A stretch of 64,000 nt of DNA, from positions 186,001 through 250,000 of the forward strand of contig NZ_JAINDF010000005.1 in assembly GCF_023006325.1 (NCBI RefSeq), read 5' to 3'. This DNA comes from Kordiimonas marina (GTDB taxonomy: Bacteria; Pseudomonadota; Alphaproteobacteria; Sphingomonadales; Kordiimonadaceae). A model generated the notes under the pieces. That model was not told where the DNA came from and made no database searches. It was given only the letters and a program-made list of their open reading frames with translations. Below are positions 45,811 through 54,639 of the stretch, piece by piece (position 1 is the first letter of the stretch; each line of letters starts with the position of its first letter). The position numbers and the translations under genes are program-made.

Positions 45811-45845
45811 GGCCGATCCCAATCGGGGTCGGCCCTTTTCTTTTG
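45811..45845 (+). terminator. Rho-independent terminator of aceBA
   Basis: A 10-base stem GGCCGATCCC / GGGGTCGGCC (one G-T pair) with an AATC loop is followed by CTTTTCTTTT. It lies about 47 bases after the aceA stop. A second small inverted repeat ACCTGC...GCAGGT (45786-45804) sits just before it. Confidence 0.85.
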
Positions 45846-45871
45846 GCCTAAGGCTTTCTGAATGTGGGAGC

Positions 45872-46168
45872 CTATATTTGGCAAACGATCCTTGCCATAG
45901 CGCTGTCCCCATGTTTGTAGTCGGGTCTGGGCGCTTCAGAAGTCTCATTAAGGATAGCGAGCCCCCTTGTCTCATCAAGCCTTAGCAATTTCCACCCAGT
46001 TCGCTCGTTATGGACGCTACCGCCCCGAACCTGCCAGACGCGCATAATCGCGTTGTTTTCGCGCGTATAACCGACAGCGTGAACTTCTACGACCCGAGTA
46101 TAGCCATCATATCTAATTTCAAGCCGCTTTGCGGTTCTCAGCGCATCGCAAGGTGTGCCTGTATTCAT
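45872..46168 (-). CDS. Conserved small protein, unknown function
   Basis: 98 residues, charged, no membrane helix. Sequence such as RLEIRYDGYTRVVEVHAVGYTRENNAIMRVWQVRGGSV is compact and beta-rich, with a GWKLLRLDETRGLAIL segment. The pattern faintly recalls the WYL ligand-binding fold, but the WYL motif itself is absent, so no function is assigned. The coding character is good: a regular codon pattern and a plausible ATG start. It stands alone between aceA and the dipeptidase. Confidence 0.65.
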   Translation of the reverse strand: MNTGTPCDALRTAKRLEIRYDGYTRVVEVHAVGYTRENNAIMRVWQVRGGSVHNERTGWKLLRLDETRGLAILNETSEAPRPDYKHGDSAMARIVCQI

Positions 46169-46267
46169 GTTTACCTCCCAGCGTTAGCTGCTCAGCAAGC
46201 GTGACCCTCATGTTACTGAGAGTCAAATGCATACACGTAATACAGGAACAACCTTTATTCGTGGGGT

Positions 46268-47467
46268 TCAAGCCCCCCAGATGTCCCGGTAATAGCGCGT
46301 CCAGTTGCCGCCCAGCACCTTCTCGATGCGGGCGTCGCTGTGGCCGCAGAAGGACAGCATGTCGGCCAGCTTCTGGAACTGGCCAGGGCCCTGCAGGTCC
46401 GGGATGAAGGGGACGATGCCCTTCTTTTCGCCCTTTGCGGAAATGCCCGCCTTCTGGCGGCGTTCCACTTCGTCATCAATGATCTTGTGATAGGCGGCCA
46501 TGTCATCCACCTGCGTAGTGCCGCCATCGGTGCCGATACCGACATGGTCCTCGCCGCACACCTTGATGGCATGGTCGATATGGGCGACCACATCCTCGGC
46601 GGTCGGGAAGCTGTCTTCCTTCAGGAACGGCATGAAGTAAATCCCGGCCACGCCCCCCTTGTCGGCCATCAGCTTCAGTTCCTGATCGGTCTTGTTGCGC
46701 GGCAGGTCGGCGAGCGCGCGGCAGCCGGTGTGGGAAATGCAGATCGGCGCCTTGGAAGCCTTGATGGCGTCCAGGCAGGTCTGCTCGCCCGAATGGCTGA
46801 GGTCCACCGCCGTGCGCGCCGCATTGAGCCGCTCAACCACTTCACGCCCGAAATCGGTCAGGCCGCGGTTTTCCGCCATCATGCTGCCGTCACCCAACTG
46901 GTTGCGCACATTATAGGTCAGCTGGATGATCTTGACGCCAAGCCCCGCGAACGTGTCCACCCGCTCCGGCTTGTCGCCCATCATGGCGGCATTCTGGAAG
47001 CCCATGATGATGCCGATCTTACCCTCACGCTTGGCGCGGGCGATGTCTGCCGTGGTCCAGACCTTCAGGAGCTTGTCGCCGTGATGCTGGATGATGCGGT
47101 TCCAGCGCGCGATTTCACTGACTGTATATTCATAGGGGTCCATTTTACCGGCGACATAGCCGAGCGTCTGGTTGATCGCCGTGGTGCCGGACTTGATGGC
47201 GTCGGCGAGCGCGCGGGCATTGAGGCTCGTCCGTGTATCATCCGCCGTCGGGTTGGCGTTCTGCTCCTGCGCCAGCGTGCGCAGGTTGGGGTTATCGATG
47301 CCGCCCAGGTTATTGATGACGATGGCTTTCGCGAGCCCGTCAAAATGGGCGTCGGCGGCGAAGGCCCCTGTCGTCAGCCCCATGAAGGGCAGGGCTGCGG
47401 CCGCCCCGGCGCCCAGGCGCAGGACATCGCGGCGATTAAGGCCCGAGTTGCCATGTTGGTCAGTCAT
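46268..47467 (-). CDS. Secreted dipeptidase-family (M19) protein with altered metal site
   Basis: 399 residues. A twin-arginine signal (NRRDVLRLGAGAAAALPF, residues 11-28) predicts folded export. The fold is the membrane/renal dipeptidase barrel: DLSHSGEQTCLDAI, ICISHTGCRAL and HVGIGTDGG are present. The usual N-terminal HxD metal pair is replaced by VINNLGGIDN, and the bridging Glu region reads GFQNAAMM. So the two-zinc site may be incomplete, or this is a divergent subgroup. It is encoded after a secreted amidohydrolase 20 bases upstream; a joint role in peptide or amide turnover in the periplasm is possible. Confidence 0.8.
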   Translation of the reverse strand: MTDQHGNSGLNRRDVLRLGAGAAAALPFMGLTTGAFAADAHFDGLAKAIVINNLGGIDNPNLRTLAQEQNANPTADDTRTSLNARALADAIKSGTTAINQTLGYVAGKMDPYEYTVSEIARWNRIIQHHGDKLLKVWTTADIARAKREGKIGIIMGFQNAAMMGDKPERVDTFAGLGVKIIQLTYNVRNQLGDGSMMAENRGLTDFGREVVERLNAARTAVDLSHSGEQTCLDAIKASKAPICISHTGCRALADLPRNKTDQELKLMADKGGVAGIYFMPFLKEDSFPTAEDVVAHIDHAIKVCGEDHVGIGTDGGTTQVDDMAAYHKIIDDEVERRQKAGISAKGEKKGIVPFIPDLQGPGQFQKLADMLSFCGHSDARIEKVLGGNWTRYYRDIWGA

Positions 47468-47487
47468 GATCTTTCTCCCCTTTAGTC

Positions 47488-48843
47488 TCAGTTATCGCCC
47501 AGCTCGGCATTGGTGATGGGTACATAATCCTTGCGGGCATAGGCGGTGCCGTCTTTCACCGTCAGCACGACCGAGCGCAGGTTGTCGATCTCCTCAAGTG
47601 GGTTTTTCGACACGAACACAATGTCGGCGCGTTTTCCGGGCACCAGCGTGCCGCGCTCCCCCTCAAGCCCGAGCGCGCGGGCGCCCACATAGGTGGCGGA
47701 GCGGATCACCTGCAAGGGTGGCATGCCGACATCATGGGCCAGCACATGCAGTTCATCATAGAGCGATGGATAAGCAGCGCTGGCGGGCAGCGTGCTGTCG
47801 GTGCCGGTGGAGATATCCACGCCCGCGTCATAAACCGTACGGGTCAGCGCCGCCGCGAATTTGGGCGAACACTGGGCCGCGCCGGTTTCGGGCTGGCCGT
47901 GGCGCAGCTCGGTCAGGTGGGTATAAAGCCACAGGGTCGCGTCAAGAATTTCGCCCCGCGCCTTCATCTGGGCATAGAGGGCCTTCAGCCGCGCATCCGC
48001 CGGGTCCAGCCTGTCGGTCGGCATATGGACCTTATGGTGATATTCGCGCGGGCGGACGGGGGCGATCTGCCACGCCAGCCGACACACGTGGGATAGCACA
48101 TCAACCCCGGCGTCGACATCATCGGCGGGCGTGGCCGGGAACACCATGCTGTGGGCCCAGACCTTGATGCCCTGACGGTGCGCTTCGGCAGTGATGCGGT
48201 GGACCTCCTTGCTTTCAAGGTCGGCATATATCTTGATGCCGGTCGCCCCGGTCCCGCGCGCGAGCGCCACAGCTTCCGTCATGTCGGTTTTCGGGGTGAT
48301 CGCCTGCATCCAGGGCACCTGGCCAGCGACCAGCCCCTCTGCCGTAGCACCCGGCCTCGGGTCCTTGAAGAACATCGGCCCCGCCATCAGCGCGGCATAA
48401 TAGATATTGGGCGACGGGATTTCCTTGAGCAGGCTTTCGCGTTTGAGTTCCGCCAGCGTGCGGGCGTCGCCCGCCATATCGCGCACCGACGTGATGCCGC
48501 TGTAGAGATAGCGCCTCAGCCGCGCGTGGGCTTCGCTCAGTTTCTTCACCGGCGTCAGGTGGACATGGCTGTCGATAAGCCCGGGCAGGGCATAAAGCCC
48601 GTGACCGTCCACCAGCTTGGTGCCTTCGGGCAGGGCGGCGGTCATCTGGGCCGACGGCAGGATTTTGGCGATGCGGTCGCCTTCAATCAGGATCGCCATA
48701 TCCGTCTTCATTGGCGCGCCCGTGCCGTCAATCAGCGCGACGTGGGTATAAACCGTTGCCGGGCCCACCTGTGGTTCAGCCGCATGGGCGCCCAGGCTGC
48801 TCATCGTCAGAAGCAGCCCCGCAAACACGGATTTGATGATCAT
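47488..48843 (-). CDS. Secreted metal-dependent amidohydrolase
   Basis: 451 residues. A Sec signal (MIIKSVFAGLLLTMSSLGAHA) is followed by an amidohydrolase domain: YALPGLIDSHVHL with the HxH pair near residue 92, a Lys in IKIYADLE, His in VWAHSM and LSHVC, and the Asp of STGTDSTLP. The C-terminal beta part closes with GTLVPGKRADIVFVSKNPLEEI, typical of imidazolonepropionase-like/prolidase-like amidohydrolases. Substrate unknown. It probably shares a transcript with the dipeptidase gene 20 bases downstream. Confidence 0.85.
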   Translation of the reverse strand: MIIKSVFAGLLLTMSSLGAHAAEPQVGPATVYTHVALIDGTGAPMKTDMAILIEGDRIAKILPSAQMTAALPEGTKLVDGHGLYALPGLIDSHVHLTPVKKLSEAHARLRRYLYSGITSVRDMAGDARTLAELKRESLLKEIPSPNIYYAALMAGPMFFKDPRPGATAEGLVAGQVPWMQAITPKTDMTEAVALARGTGATGIKIYADLESKEVHRITAEAHRQGIKVWAHSMVFPATPADDVDAGVDVLSHVCRLAWQIAPVRPREYHHKVHMPTDRLDPADARLKALYAQMKARGEILDATLWLYTHLTELRHGQPETGAAQCSPKFAAALTRTVYDAGVDISTGTDSTLPASAAYPSLYDELHVLAHDVGMPPLQVIRSATYVGARALGLEGERGTLVPGKRADIVFVSKNPLEEIDNLRSVVLTVKDGTAYARKDYVPITNAELGDN

Positions 48844-49061
48844 GCTTTTGTCCCCCGATCTTCCTCAGTCTGCCCCTGTTCGTCCGTCACGGACCGCCTC
48901 AGTGTGGCTGAGACCTTGGCGGAAATCCAGCGCGCGCTAGCTTCAGATAGGGCCGCCCTCCCTGTCTCCTCCTGAGAAAGTTATCTAGGGCGGCTTTACG
49001 GAACCCCAAGAAAAGGCTATCTGCCAAGGAAAGCAAACGCCCCAAACACAGGAATTTCTCA

Positions 49062-49382
49062 ATGGTAAAAGTTTCAGTCACAGACCTGTCCGGTGAAACC
49101 CGCGATATCGATGCCGAGACCGGCCTGTCCCTGATGGAAAACATCCGCAACAACGATTTCGACGATCTGGCCGCGATCTGCGGCGGTTGTTGCAGCTGTT
49201 GCACCTGCCACGTTTATGTGGATGCGGACTGGGCCGGCAAGATGCCGGAGATGGAAGATGACGAGCAGTATCTTCTGGAAGACAGCCCGCACTTCAAGGA
49301 AGGCAGCTCGCGCCTTTCCTGCCAGCTTGAGGTCGATGACAGTTTCGACGGCCTGAAGGTCACGATCGCGCCAGAGAGCTGA
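49062..49382 (+). CDS. 2Fe-2S ferredoxin, adrenodoxin type, with extra cysteines
   Basis: 106 residues. The four cluster ligands fit the C-x5-C-x2-C...C pattern of vertebrate-type ferredoxins (Cys40, Cys46, Cys49, Cys87). Three further cysteines lie in the same loop (Cys43, Cys44, Cys47), giving CGGCCSCCTC. Such ferredoxins deliver electrons to cytochromes P450 or to Fe-S biogenesis; no partner gene is nearby. It lies upstream of the leucyl aminopeptidase gene by about 60 bases. Confidence 0.88.
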   Translation: MVKVSVTDLSGETRDIDAETGLSLMENIRNNDFDDLAAICGGCCSCCTCHVYVDADWAGKMPEMEDDEQYLLEDSPHFKEGSSRLSCQLEVDDSFDGLKVTIAPES

Positions 49383-49443
49383 GACGCGAGTTGAGACGAA
49401 AGCTGAGCCGCTAAATCCGCAAAACACACAAGGACCCGCCATC

Positions 49444-50832
49444 ATGTTCGACCCCGCCGATTACCTGAGCCTCGAAGCCCCCGCTGGTGCCACGCCGCTG
49501 AAGCTGGTGAGGGAAGGGGAGGTCGACACGGCAGGCGGAGTCACGGTGGCGGGGCTGGCCTGGGCCAAGCGGCATGACTTTACCGGCAAGCCGGAAACGG
49601 TGCTGATGGTCCCGGCGGACGCGGGCGCGCTCGCGCTCGCCGGTGTCGGGGACTTCACACCCTGGTCGCTCGCGACGGCGGCAACCGCGCTGCCGGGCGG
49701 GGCCTACCGCCTTGAAGGCGTCAGCGCGGAAGACGCGGCGCTTGTCGCCTACGGCTGGGCGCTGGCCCAGTACCGCTTCGACCGGTATTTGAGCGATGAC
49801 GCCCCGGCCGCGCGCGTGCTGGTCCTGCCTGCGGGTACCGACCTCGAAGGCGTGCTCAAGCAGGTCCGCGCGGCGGCGTTCGTGCGGGATCTCGTCAACA
49901 CCCCCGCTGAGGACATGGGCCCGGCGCATCTGCAGGATACCGCAGAAGCGCTCGCCGAGGAATTCGGCGCCACCATCGCCACCATCGTCGGCGATGATCT
50001 GCTCGATGAAAACCTGCCGGCAATCCACGCGGTGGGCCGCGCGGCAGCTGAAGGCCGGGAGCCGCGCCTCATCGACCTGCGCTGGGGTGACGAGGACGCG
50101 CCGAAGCTGACGCTGGTCGGCAAAGGTGTGTGTTTCGACACCGGCGGGCTCGACCTCAAGCCCGCGGCCGGGATGCTGATCATGAAAAAGGACATGGGCG
50201 GCTCTGCCCATGCGCTCGGCCTTGCGCGGCTGATTATGGACATGGGGTTGAAGGTCAATCTCCGCGTGCTGATCCCGGCGGTCGAGAATGCCGTCTCCGG
50301 CAATGCCTACCGCCCCGGCGATGTGGTCATGACCCGCAAGGGGCTGTCGGTCGAGATCGGCAACACCGACGCCGAAGGCCGCGTGGTGCTCTGTGACGCG
50401 CTGGCGTGCGCGAGCGAAGAGAACCCTGCACTCATTGTCGATTTCGCGACGCTGACGGGGGCTGCGCGGGTGGCGCTGGGGCCGGATCTGCCCGCGACCT
50501 ACGCCAATGATGAGGCGCTGTGGTCGGCGTTTGAAACTGCTGCACGTGCGACAGCTGACCCGATCTGGCGGATGCCCTTGTGGGCGCCTTACGCCGAGGA
50601 CCTCAAAAGCGCGATCGCCGACACCAACAACGTCACCGACGGCGGGTTCGCGGGCTCGGTCACCGCGGCGCTTTACCTGCAGAAGTTCGTCGGTGAGGAC
50701 ATCCCGTGGGTGCATTTCGATGTGTTCGCCTGGACGCCGAAACCCAAGCCCGGCCGTCCGAAGGGCGGTGAGGCGCAGGCGCTCCGGGCCAGCTTCGCTG
50801 CAATTAAAAGTTTCTTGTCGCTTGACGGTTAA
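49444..50832 (+). CDS. Leucyl aminopeptidase family protein (M17)
   Basis: 462 residues. The C-terminal catalytic domain has KGVCFDTGGLDLKPAAGM (near residue 230), MKKDMGGSAHALGLA, and the M17 signature NTDAEGRVVLCDAL near residue 306. The N-terminal half is less conserved. These enzymes use two metal ions to remove N-terminal residues from peptides in the cytoplasm. The start at 49444 has a Shine-Dalgarno-like AAGGA. It may be co-transcribed with the ferredoxin gene. Confidence 0.9.
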   Translation: MFDPADYLSLEAPAGATPLKLVREGEVDTAGGVTVAGLAWAKRHDFTGKPETVLMVPADAGALALAGVGDFTPWSLATAATALPGGAYRLEGVSAEDAALVAYGWALAQYRFDRYLSDDAPAARVLVLPAGTDLEGVLKQVRAAAFVRDLVNTPAEDMGPAHLQDTAEALAEEFGATIATIVGDDLLDENLPAIHAVGRAAAEGREPRLIDLRWGDEDAPKLTLVGKGVCFDTGGLDLKPAAGMLIMKKDMGGSAHALGLARLIMDMGLKVNLRVLIPAVENAVSGNAYRPGDVVMTRKGLSVEIGNTDAEGRVVLCDALACASEENPALIVDFATLTGAARVALGPDLPATYANDEALWSAFETAARATADPIWRMPLWAPYAEDLKSAIADTNNVTDGGFAGSVTAALYLQKFVGEDIPWVHFDVFAWTPKPKPGRPKGGEAQALRASFAAIKSFLSLDG

Positions 50833-50903
50833 GGGCTGACTAAGCAACATTAAGATTATCGGCAGAGAGGGGCTTCTGCGCGACAATCTAGGGAAATGGG
50901 GTC

Positions 50904-51263
50904 GTGGCCGAAAAAACCAGTCCACGCATGCTTAAGATTTGGCACAAAGCCAACCTGACCAGGGTTCAGACGGCCGAGGCCGACCTGACCATGCGTCAGA
51001 TGACGGTCCTCCTGACCGTCTATATGACACCCGACCCTCATACAGTCCGCGGTCTCGCAAGCCTGATGCGTGTCACCAAACCGGTGATTACCCGCGCGCT
51101 CGATACCCTGAGCCGCAAGGGGCTGATCAAAAGGAAGCGCGACGAGGCGGACCGCCGCAATGTCCTGATCCAGCGCACCGTCAAGGGTGCGGTTTATCTG
51201 AGCGAACTGTCCGACCGGATCGTCGATGCGGAAAAGTCGGTCGACGACGACGATTATGTCTGA
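50904..51263 (+). CDS. MarR-like winged-helix regulator
   Basis: 119 residues, short for MarR. The winged helix is clear (TVRGLASLMRVTKPVITRALDTLSRKGLIKRKRDEADRRNVLIQRTVKGAVYL), with the DRRN wing. The N-terminal and C-terminal dimerisation helices are brief, and the tail is acidic (EKSVDDDDYV). It starts with GTG and its stop overlaps the next gene's ATG (GATTATGTCTGA), so it is probably translated together with the NlpC/P60 gene. Its ligand and targets are unknown. Confidence 0.8.
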   Translation: MAEKTSPRMLKIWHKANLTRVQTAEADLTMRQMTVLLTVYMTPDPHTVRGLASLMRVTKPVITRALDTLSRKGLIKRKRDEADRRNVLIQRTVKGAVYLSELSDRIVDAEKSVDDDDYV

Positions 51264-52119
51264 ACGCAGACATCTCCTGCACCCCTTCGGCCTGCCGCCC
51301 CTTCATGACCCCGACACGCTGATCGGTGTGCGGGAAAGCCTGCAGGCCGGAAGCCATATCGACCTCACCTGCGTTGGCGCCTTCACGCCGCTTCTGTCGG
51401 CACCGGCTTATGATGCCCGCGCGCTCGACACTGTCCTGTTCGGCGAACCGCTTGAGCGGCTGGAGGAGCGGGGCGGCTGGGTCAAGGTTATTGCCCTGAC
51501 GGACCAATATGTCGGCTGGATCGCGGGTGACGCGGTCGTGCCCTATGGCGGCGTGCCGAGCCACCGGATCGCCGTACCCCTCAGCCACCGCTATAGCGAG
51601 CCGGACCTCAAGTCGGCCCCTGCCGGGCTTCTTCCCATGGGGGCCTTCGTGCGTATGGAGGGTATGGCCGAAAACGGTTTCCTGCCGATGGCCGAAGGCG
51701 GCTGGCTTTATGCGAAACACCTGGTGCCGATCGGCGCGGCCTGGGCGGATGACCCGGTCTCGGTCGCGGAAGGCTTTATCGGCACGCCTTACCTGTGGGG
51801 CGGACGTTCGGCCTTCGGGATCGATTGCAGCGGGCTGGTGCAGATGGCGCTTGCCGCCACCGGTTTTCGTGTCCACCGGGATAGCGGCCCCCAGTTCGGG
51901 AGCCTTGGCCGGGCGCTTGAAAAGGGGGAGAGCCCGATGCGCGGCGACCTTGCCTTCTTCCCCGGCCATGTCGGCTGGATGGTCGATGGCATCCATCTTC
52001 TGCACGCGAACGCGACCCATATGGCCGTGACCATTGACCCGCTTGAGGACGTCATCGGTTGGGTGGCGGCGGAAACCGACAAGGAACCTTTCCTCGGCTA
52101 CAGGCGGCTGAGCCGCTAA
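51256..52119 (+). CDS. NlpC/P60-family peptidoglycan hydrolase with SH3-like domains
   Basis: About 287 residues. Two SH3-like segments (VLFGEPLERLEERGGWVKVIALTDQYVGWIAG and FVRMEGMAENGFLPMAEGGWLYAKHL) come before an NlpC/P60 cysteine-peptidase domain with DCSGLVQMALAATG (catalytic Cys near residue 191) and GHVGWMVDG (His). It would cut peptide stems of peptidoglycan. No signal peptide is visible, so it may act in the cytoplasm on recycled muropeptides or be exported by another route. ATG 51256 overlaps the MarR stop; an upstream in-frame start at 51226 lies within that gene. Confidence 0.87.
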   Translation: MSERRHLLHPFGLPPLHDPDTLIGVRESLQAGSHIDLTCVGAFTPLLSAPAYDARALDTVLFGEPLERLEERGGWVKVIALTDQYVGWIAGDAVVPYGGVPSHRIAVPLSHRYSEPDLKSAPAGLLPMGAFVRMEGMAENGFLPMAEGGWLYAKHLVPIGAAWADDPVSVAEGFIGTPYLWGGRSAFGIDCSGLVQMALAATGFRVHRDSGPQFGSLGRALEKGESPMRGDLAFFPGHVGWMVDGIHLLHANATHMAVTIDPLEDVIGWVAAETDKEPFLGYRRLSR

Positions 52120-52131
52120 CCCCCCACAAAC

Positions 52132-52164
52132 AAAAACGGCGGACCGTGGGGCCCGCCGCTTTTC
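52132..52164. terminator. Bidirectional terminator between the NlpC/P60 and cytochrome c genes
   Basis: A nine-base stem CGGCGGACC / GGCCCGCCG (one mismatch), loop GTGG, is flanked by A5 on the left and CTTTT on the right, so it can stop transcripts from both convergent genes. Confidence 0.8.
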
Positions 52165-52188
52165 TGTACCCGTAAATGGGCCGATGTC

Positions 52189-52794
52189 TTACTTGCCTTC
52201 ACCTTCAGTCGCCGGCGCGGCAGCAGCGTCAGCGGCCGGGGCTTCTTCAACCTTCGGCAGCGGCAGCGGATTGTCCGACATGGTGTTGAGGTAAGCGATC
52301 AGGTCGGCACGCTTGTCGGCCTGACGGATACCCGCGAAGGACATGGCCGTGCCCGGCGCAAGCGATTTCGGGTTGGCCAGCCAGTGATCGAGTTTCTCAA
52401 ACGTCCAGTCGCCACCGATCTTCTGGATGTCAGCCGAATATTTGAAGCTGGCAACGTGGGCAACTGCCCGGCCGACGACGCCATAAAGGTGCGGGCCGGT
52501 TTTGTCCTGCTTGCTGGCATCGTCGGAGTGGCAGCTTTTGCACTTGGCAAACTGGCGCTCACCCTTCTTGATGTCGGCGTTCGCGAGAAGAACCGGAAGC
52601 GGGACTTCCTTCTTCTCTTCGGTCTTTTTCGCGCCGCCTTCGGATGCGACTTCGATCGCATAGGCGGGTTTGGCTTTTTCACCGTGTTCTTCGCCCGAGC
52701 TAAACAGGCCTCCGGTTACGGTTGAAATAACCATGATCAACAACACAGAGGCAATTACCCCCGCGAGGACTTTATTAAACTCAAAGGAATCCAC
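52189..52794 (-). CDS. Membrane-anchored cytochrome c (CycM-like)
   Basis: About 201 residues. A single N-terminal helix (FNKVLAGVIASVLLIMVIS, residues about 5-24) anchors the protein; a charged linker follows. The heme motif CKSCH lies near residue 83, and the sixth-ligand Met is likely in GTAMSFAGI. The C-terminus is an Ala/Pro/Glu-rich tail. This resembles cytochrome c-552/CycM that passes electrons to terminal oxidases. GTG 52794 follows GGGAGAAGAG; an upstream ATG at 52872 lacks a site. Confidence 0.87.
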   Translation of the reverse strand: MDSFEFNKVLAGVIASVLLIMVISTVTGGLFSSGEEHGEKAKPAYAIEVASEGGAKKTEEKKEVPLPVLLANADIKKGERQFAKCKSCHSDDASKQDKTGPHLYGVVGRAVAHVASFKYSADIQKIGGDWTFEKLDHWLANPKSLAPGTAMSFAGIRQADKRADLIAYLNTMSDNPLPLPKVEEAPAADAAAAPATEGEGK

Positions 52795-53067
52795 AGGCTC
52801 TTCTCCCTCAAGGCGAGCACCAAAATTCGTACGGCCATACCCCTGACAGATCGGCCCATTCGCGCGCGACAATAGCCGCTGATGCCCCCCACATTCAAGA
52901 CGTCATTGCTGGTTTTTACACGGTTTGCAGAGATTTTCACTTTTTTTTTGCCGCGACACTTGGGCGCAGGTGTTTTGAAACACGCAGAAACCACGCTTGG
53001 CGCGTTGACTTGACCGGGGGGATCGGCACTATTGTCGTCCCCCAAGTTTAATTCGCGGAACCTCTGT

Positions 53068-53931
53068 ATGACCGGCCAAAATACCGACCCTCAAAACACC
53101 ATCTCTTTCCAGGGCGAGCTCGGCGCTTACTCCCACATGGCGTGCGTCGCCAAGTTTCCGGACATGAATGTGCTGCCGTGCCCGAGCTTTGAAGATGCGC
53201 TGGCGGCGGTGAGCCGGGGCGACGCGCGGCTGGCGATGATCCCGATCGAGAATTCGACCGCGGGCCGGGTGGCGGACATCCACCTGCTGCTGCCGGGCAG
53301 CGGGCTTTATATCATTGGCGAGCATTTCGAGACGATCCGCCATTGCCTGCTGGTGCCGGAAGGCGCGGATGAGACCACGATCAAAACAGTGAAGAGCCAC
53401 GTGCAGGCGCTGGGCCAGTGCCGCCGCACCCTTCGGGAGATGGGGCTTGAGCGCCTGCCGTTCGCGGATACCGCCGGGTCGGCGCGCAATGTTGCTGAAG
53501 AAGGGGACGTGACAGTGGCTGCGGTCGCAAGCAGGCTGGCAGCCGAAGTTTACGGCCTCAAGATACTGAAGGCGGATATCCAGGATGAAGGCCACAACAC
53601 CACGCGCTTTGTCGTGCTGTCACGCGAACCGCTCAACACCCGGGAGATTACCGGCCCGACCATGACCAGCTTCACCTTCGAGGTGCGTAACATCCCTGCC
53701 GCGCTTTATAAGGCGCTTGGCGGGTTCGCCACCAACCAGGTGAACATGACCAAGCTGGAAAGCTATTACGAGTCGGATAGTTTCACCGCATCGGAATTCT
53801 ATGCCGACATCGAAGGCCATGAAGGCATGGTGAATGTCGCGCGCGCGATGGAGGAGCTTCGCTTCCATGCCAAACGGGTGAATGTCCTCGGTACATACCC
53901 GCAGGAACGCCCGCGCGGGCTTTTGGGCTAA
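53068..53931 (+). CDS. pheA: Prephenate dehydratase (single domain with ACT)
   Basis: About 287 residues without a chorismate-mutase domain. It has the FQGELGAYSH opening, IPIENSTAGRV, the catalytic TRF in NTTRFVVL near residue 178, and a C-terminal ACT domain (from about 200; NMTKLESYYESDSF in the phenylalanine-binding place, and ENVLGTYP-like end). It converts prephenate to phenylpyruvate in phenylalanine synthesis, with feedback control through ACT. ATG 53068 is chosen; TTG 53032 is an unlikely alternative. Confidence 0.93.
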   Translation: MTGQNTDPQNTISFQGELGAYSHMACVAKFPDMNVLPCPSFEDALAAVSRGDARLAMIPIENSTAGRVADIHLLLPGSGLYIIGEHFETIRHCLLVPEGADETTIKTVKSHVQALGQCRRTLREMGLERLPFADTAGSARNVAEEGDVTVAAVASRLAAEVYGLKILKADIQDEGHNTTRFVVLSREPLNTREITGPTMTSFTFEVRNIPAALYKALGGFATNQVNMTKLESYYESDSFTASEFYADIEGHEGMVNVARAMEELRFHAKRVNVLGTYPQERPRGLLG

Positions 53932-53943
53932 GAGGGGCTTTCC

Positions 53944-54639
53944 ATGAAAACCATCGGCATGCTCGGCGGGATGAGCTGGGAATCGACCGCCCATTATTAT
54001 AGCGCCGTCAACCAGGGTGTTCAGGCGGCGCTTGGCGGTCATCACTCCGCGAAGATCGCCATGGTCAGCGTTGATTTCGAGGATATCAAAAACCAGCAAT
54101 ATGCCGGGGACTGGGCGGGGGCTGCAGCGACGCTGGCTGAGGCCTCGCGGCAGATCGAGGCAGCAGGCGCCGATTTCCTGCTGATCTGCACCAACACCAT
54201 GCATAAGTCCGTGCCGGAGATCGAGGCGGCGATCTCGATCCCGGTTCTTCATATCGCGGATGCGACCGCAGCGGTGATTTTGGGGCGCGGTATCAAGAAG
54301 GTCGGCCTTCTCGGCACCAGCTTCACCATGGAGCAGGATTTCTACAAGGGCCGGCTGAAGGACAAGTTCGGTATTGAGGTGGTCATCCCCGGTGCGGAAG
54401 ACAGGGACCTCGTCAACAGCGTCATTTATGACGAACTGTGCCTGGGGGCGCTGAACGACGACTCGCGCGCGGCCTATGTGCGTATCATCGAGGGCCTTAG
54501 GGACGAAGGCGCGGAAGCGGTCATCCTCGGCTGTACCGAAATCGGCCTGCTGGTCGGCGCGGACGATACCGATGTCCCACTCCTCGACACCACCGAAATC
54601 CACGCCGAGGCGGCGGTCAACTACGCGCTGGCTGATTAA
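53944..54639 (+). CDS. Aspartate/glutamate racemase family protein
   Basis: 231 residues. It has the N-terminal GMLGGMSWESTAHYY of the aspartate racemase group, the first active Cys in CTNTMHK (near residue 83), and the second in LGCTEIGLL (near residue 198). The two-Cys, cofactor-free mechanism racemises aspartate or a related amino acid. It follows pheA by 12 bases, so it may be co-transcribed. It converges with the next gene, ending at 54639 where the other ends at 54636. Confidence 0.88.
   Translation: MKTIGMLGGMSWESTAHYYSAVNQGVQAALGGHHSAKIAMVSVDFEDIKNQQYAGDWAGAAATLAEASRQIEAAGADFLLICTNTMHKSVPEIEAAISIPVLHIADATAAVILGRGIKKVGLLGTSFTMEQDFYKGRLKDKFGIEVVIPGAEDRDLVNSVIYDELCLGALNDDSRAAYVRIIEGLRDEGAEAVILGCTEIGLLVGADDTDVPLLDTTEIHAEAAVNYALAD

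Noticed and set aside
46340-47485. A 381-codon plus-strand open frame over the dipeptidase gene.
   Set aside because: Antisense shadow of the M19 gene, which has a Tat signal and family motifs.
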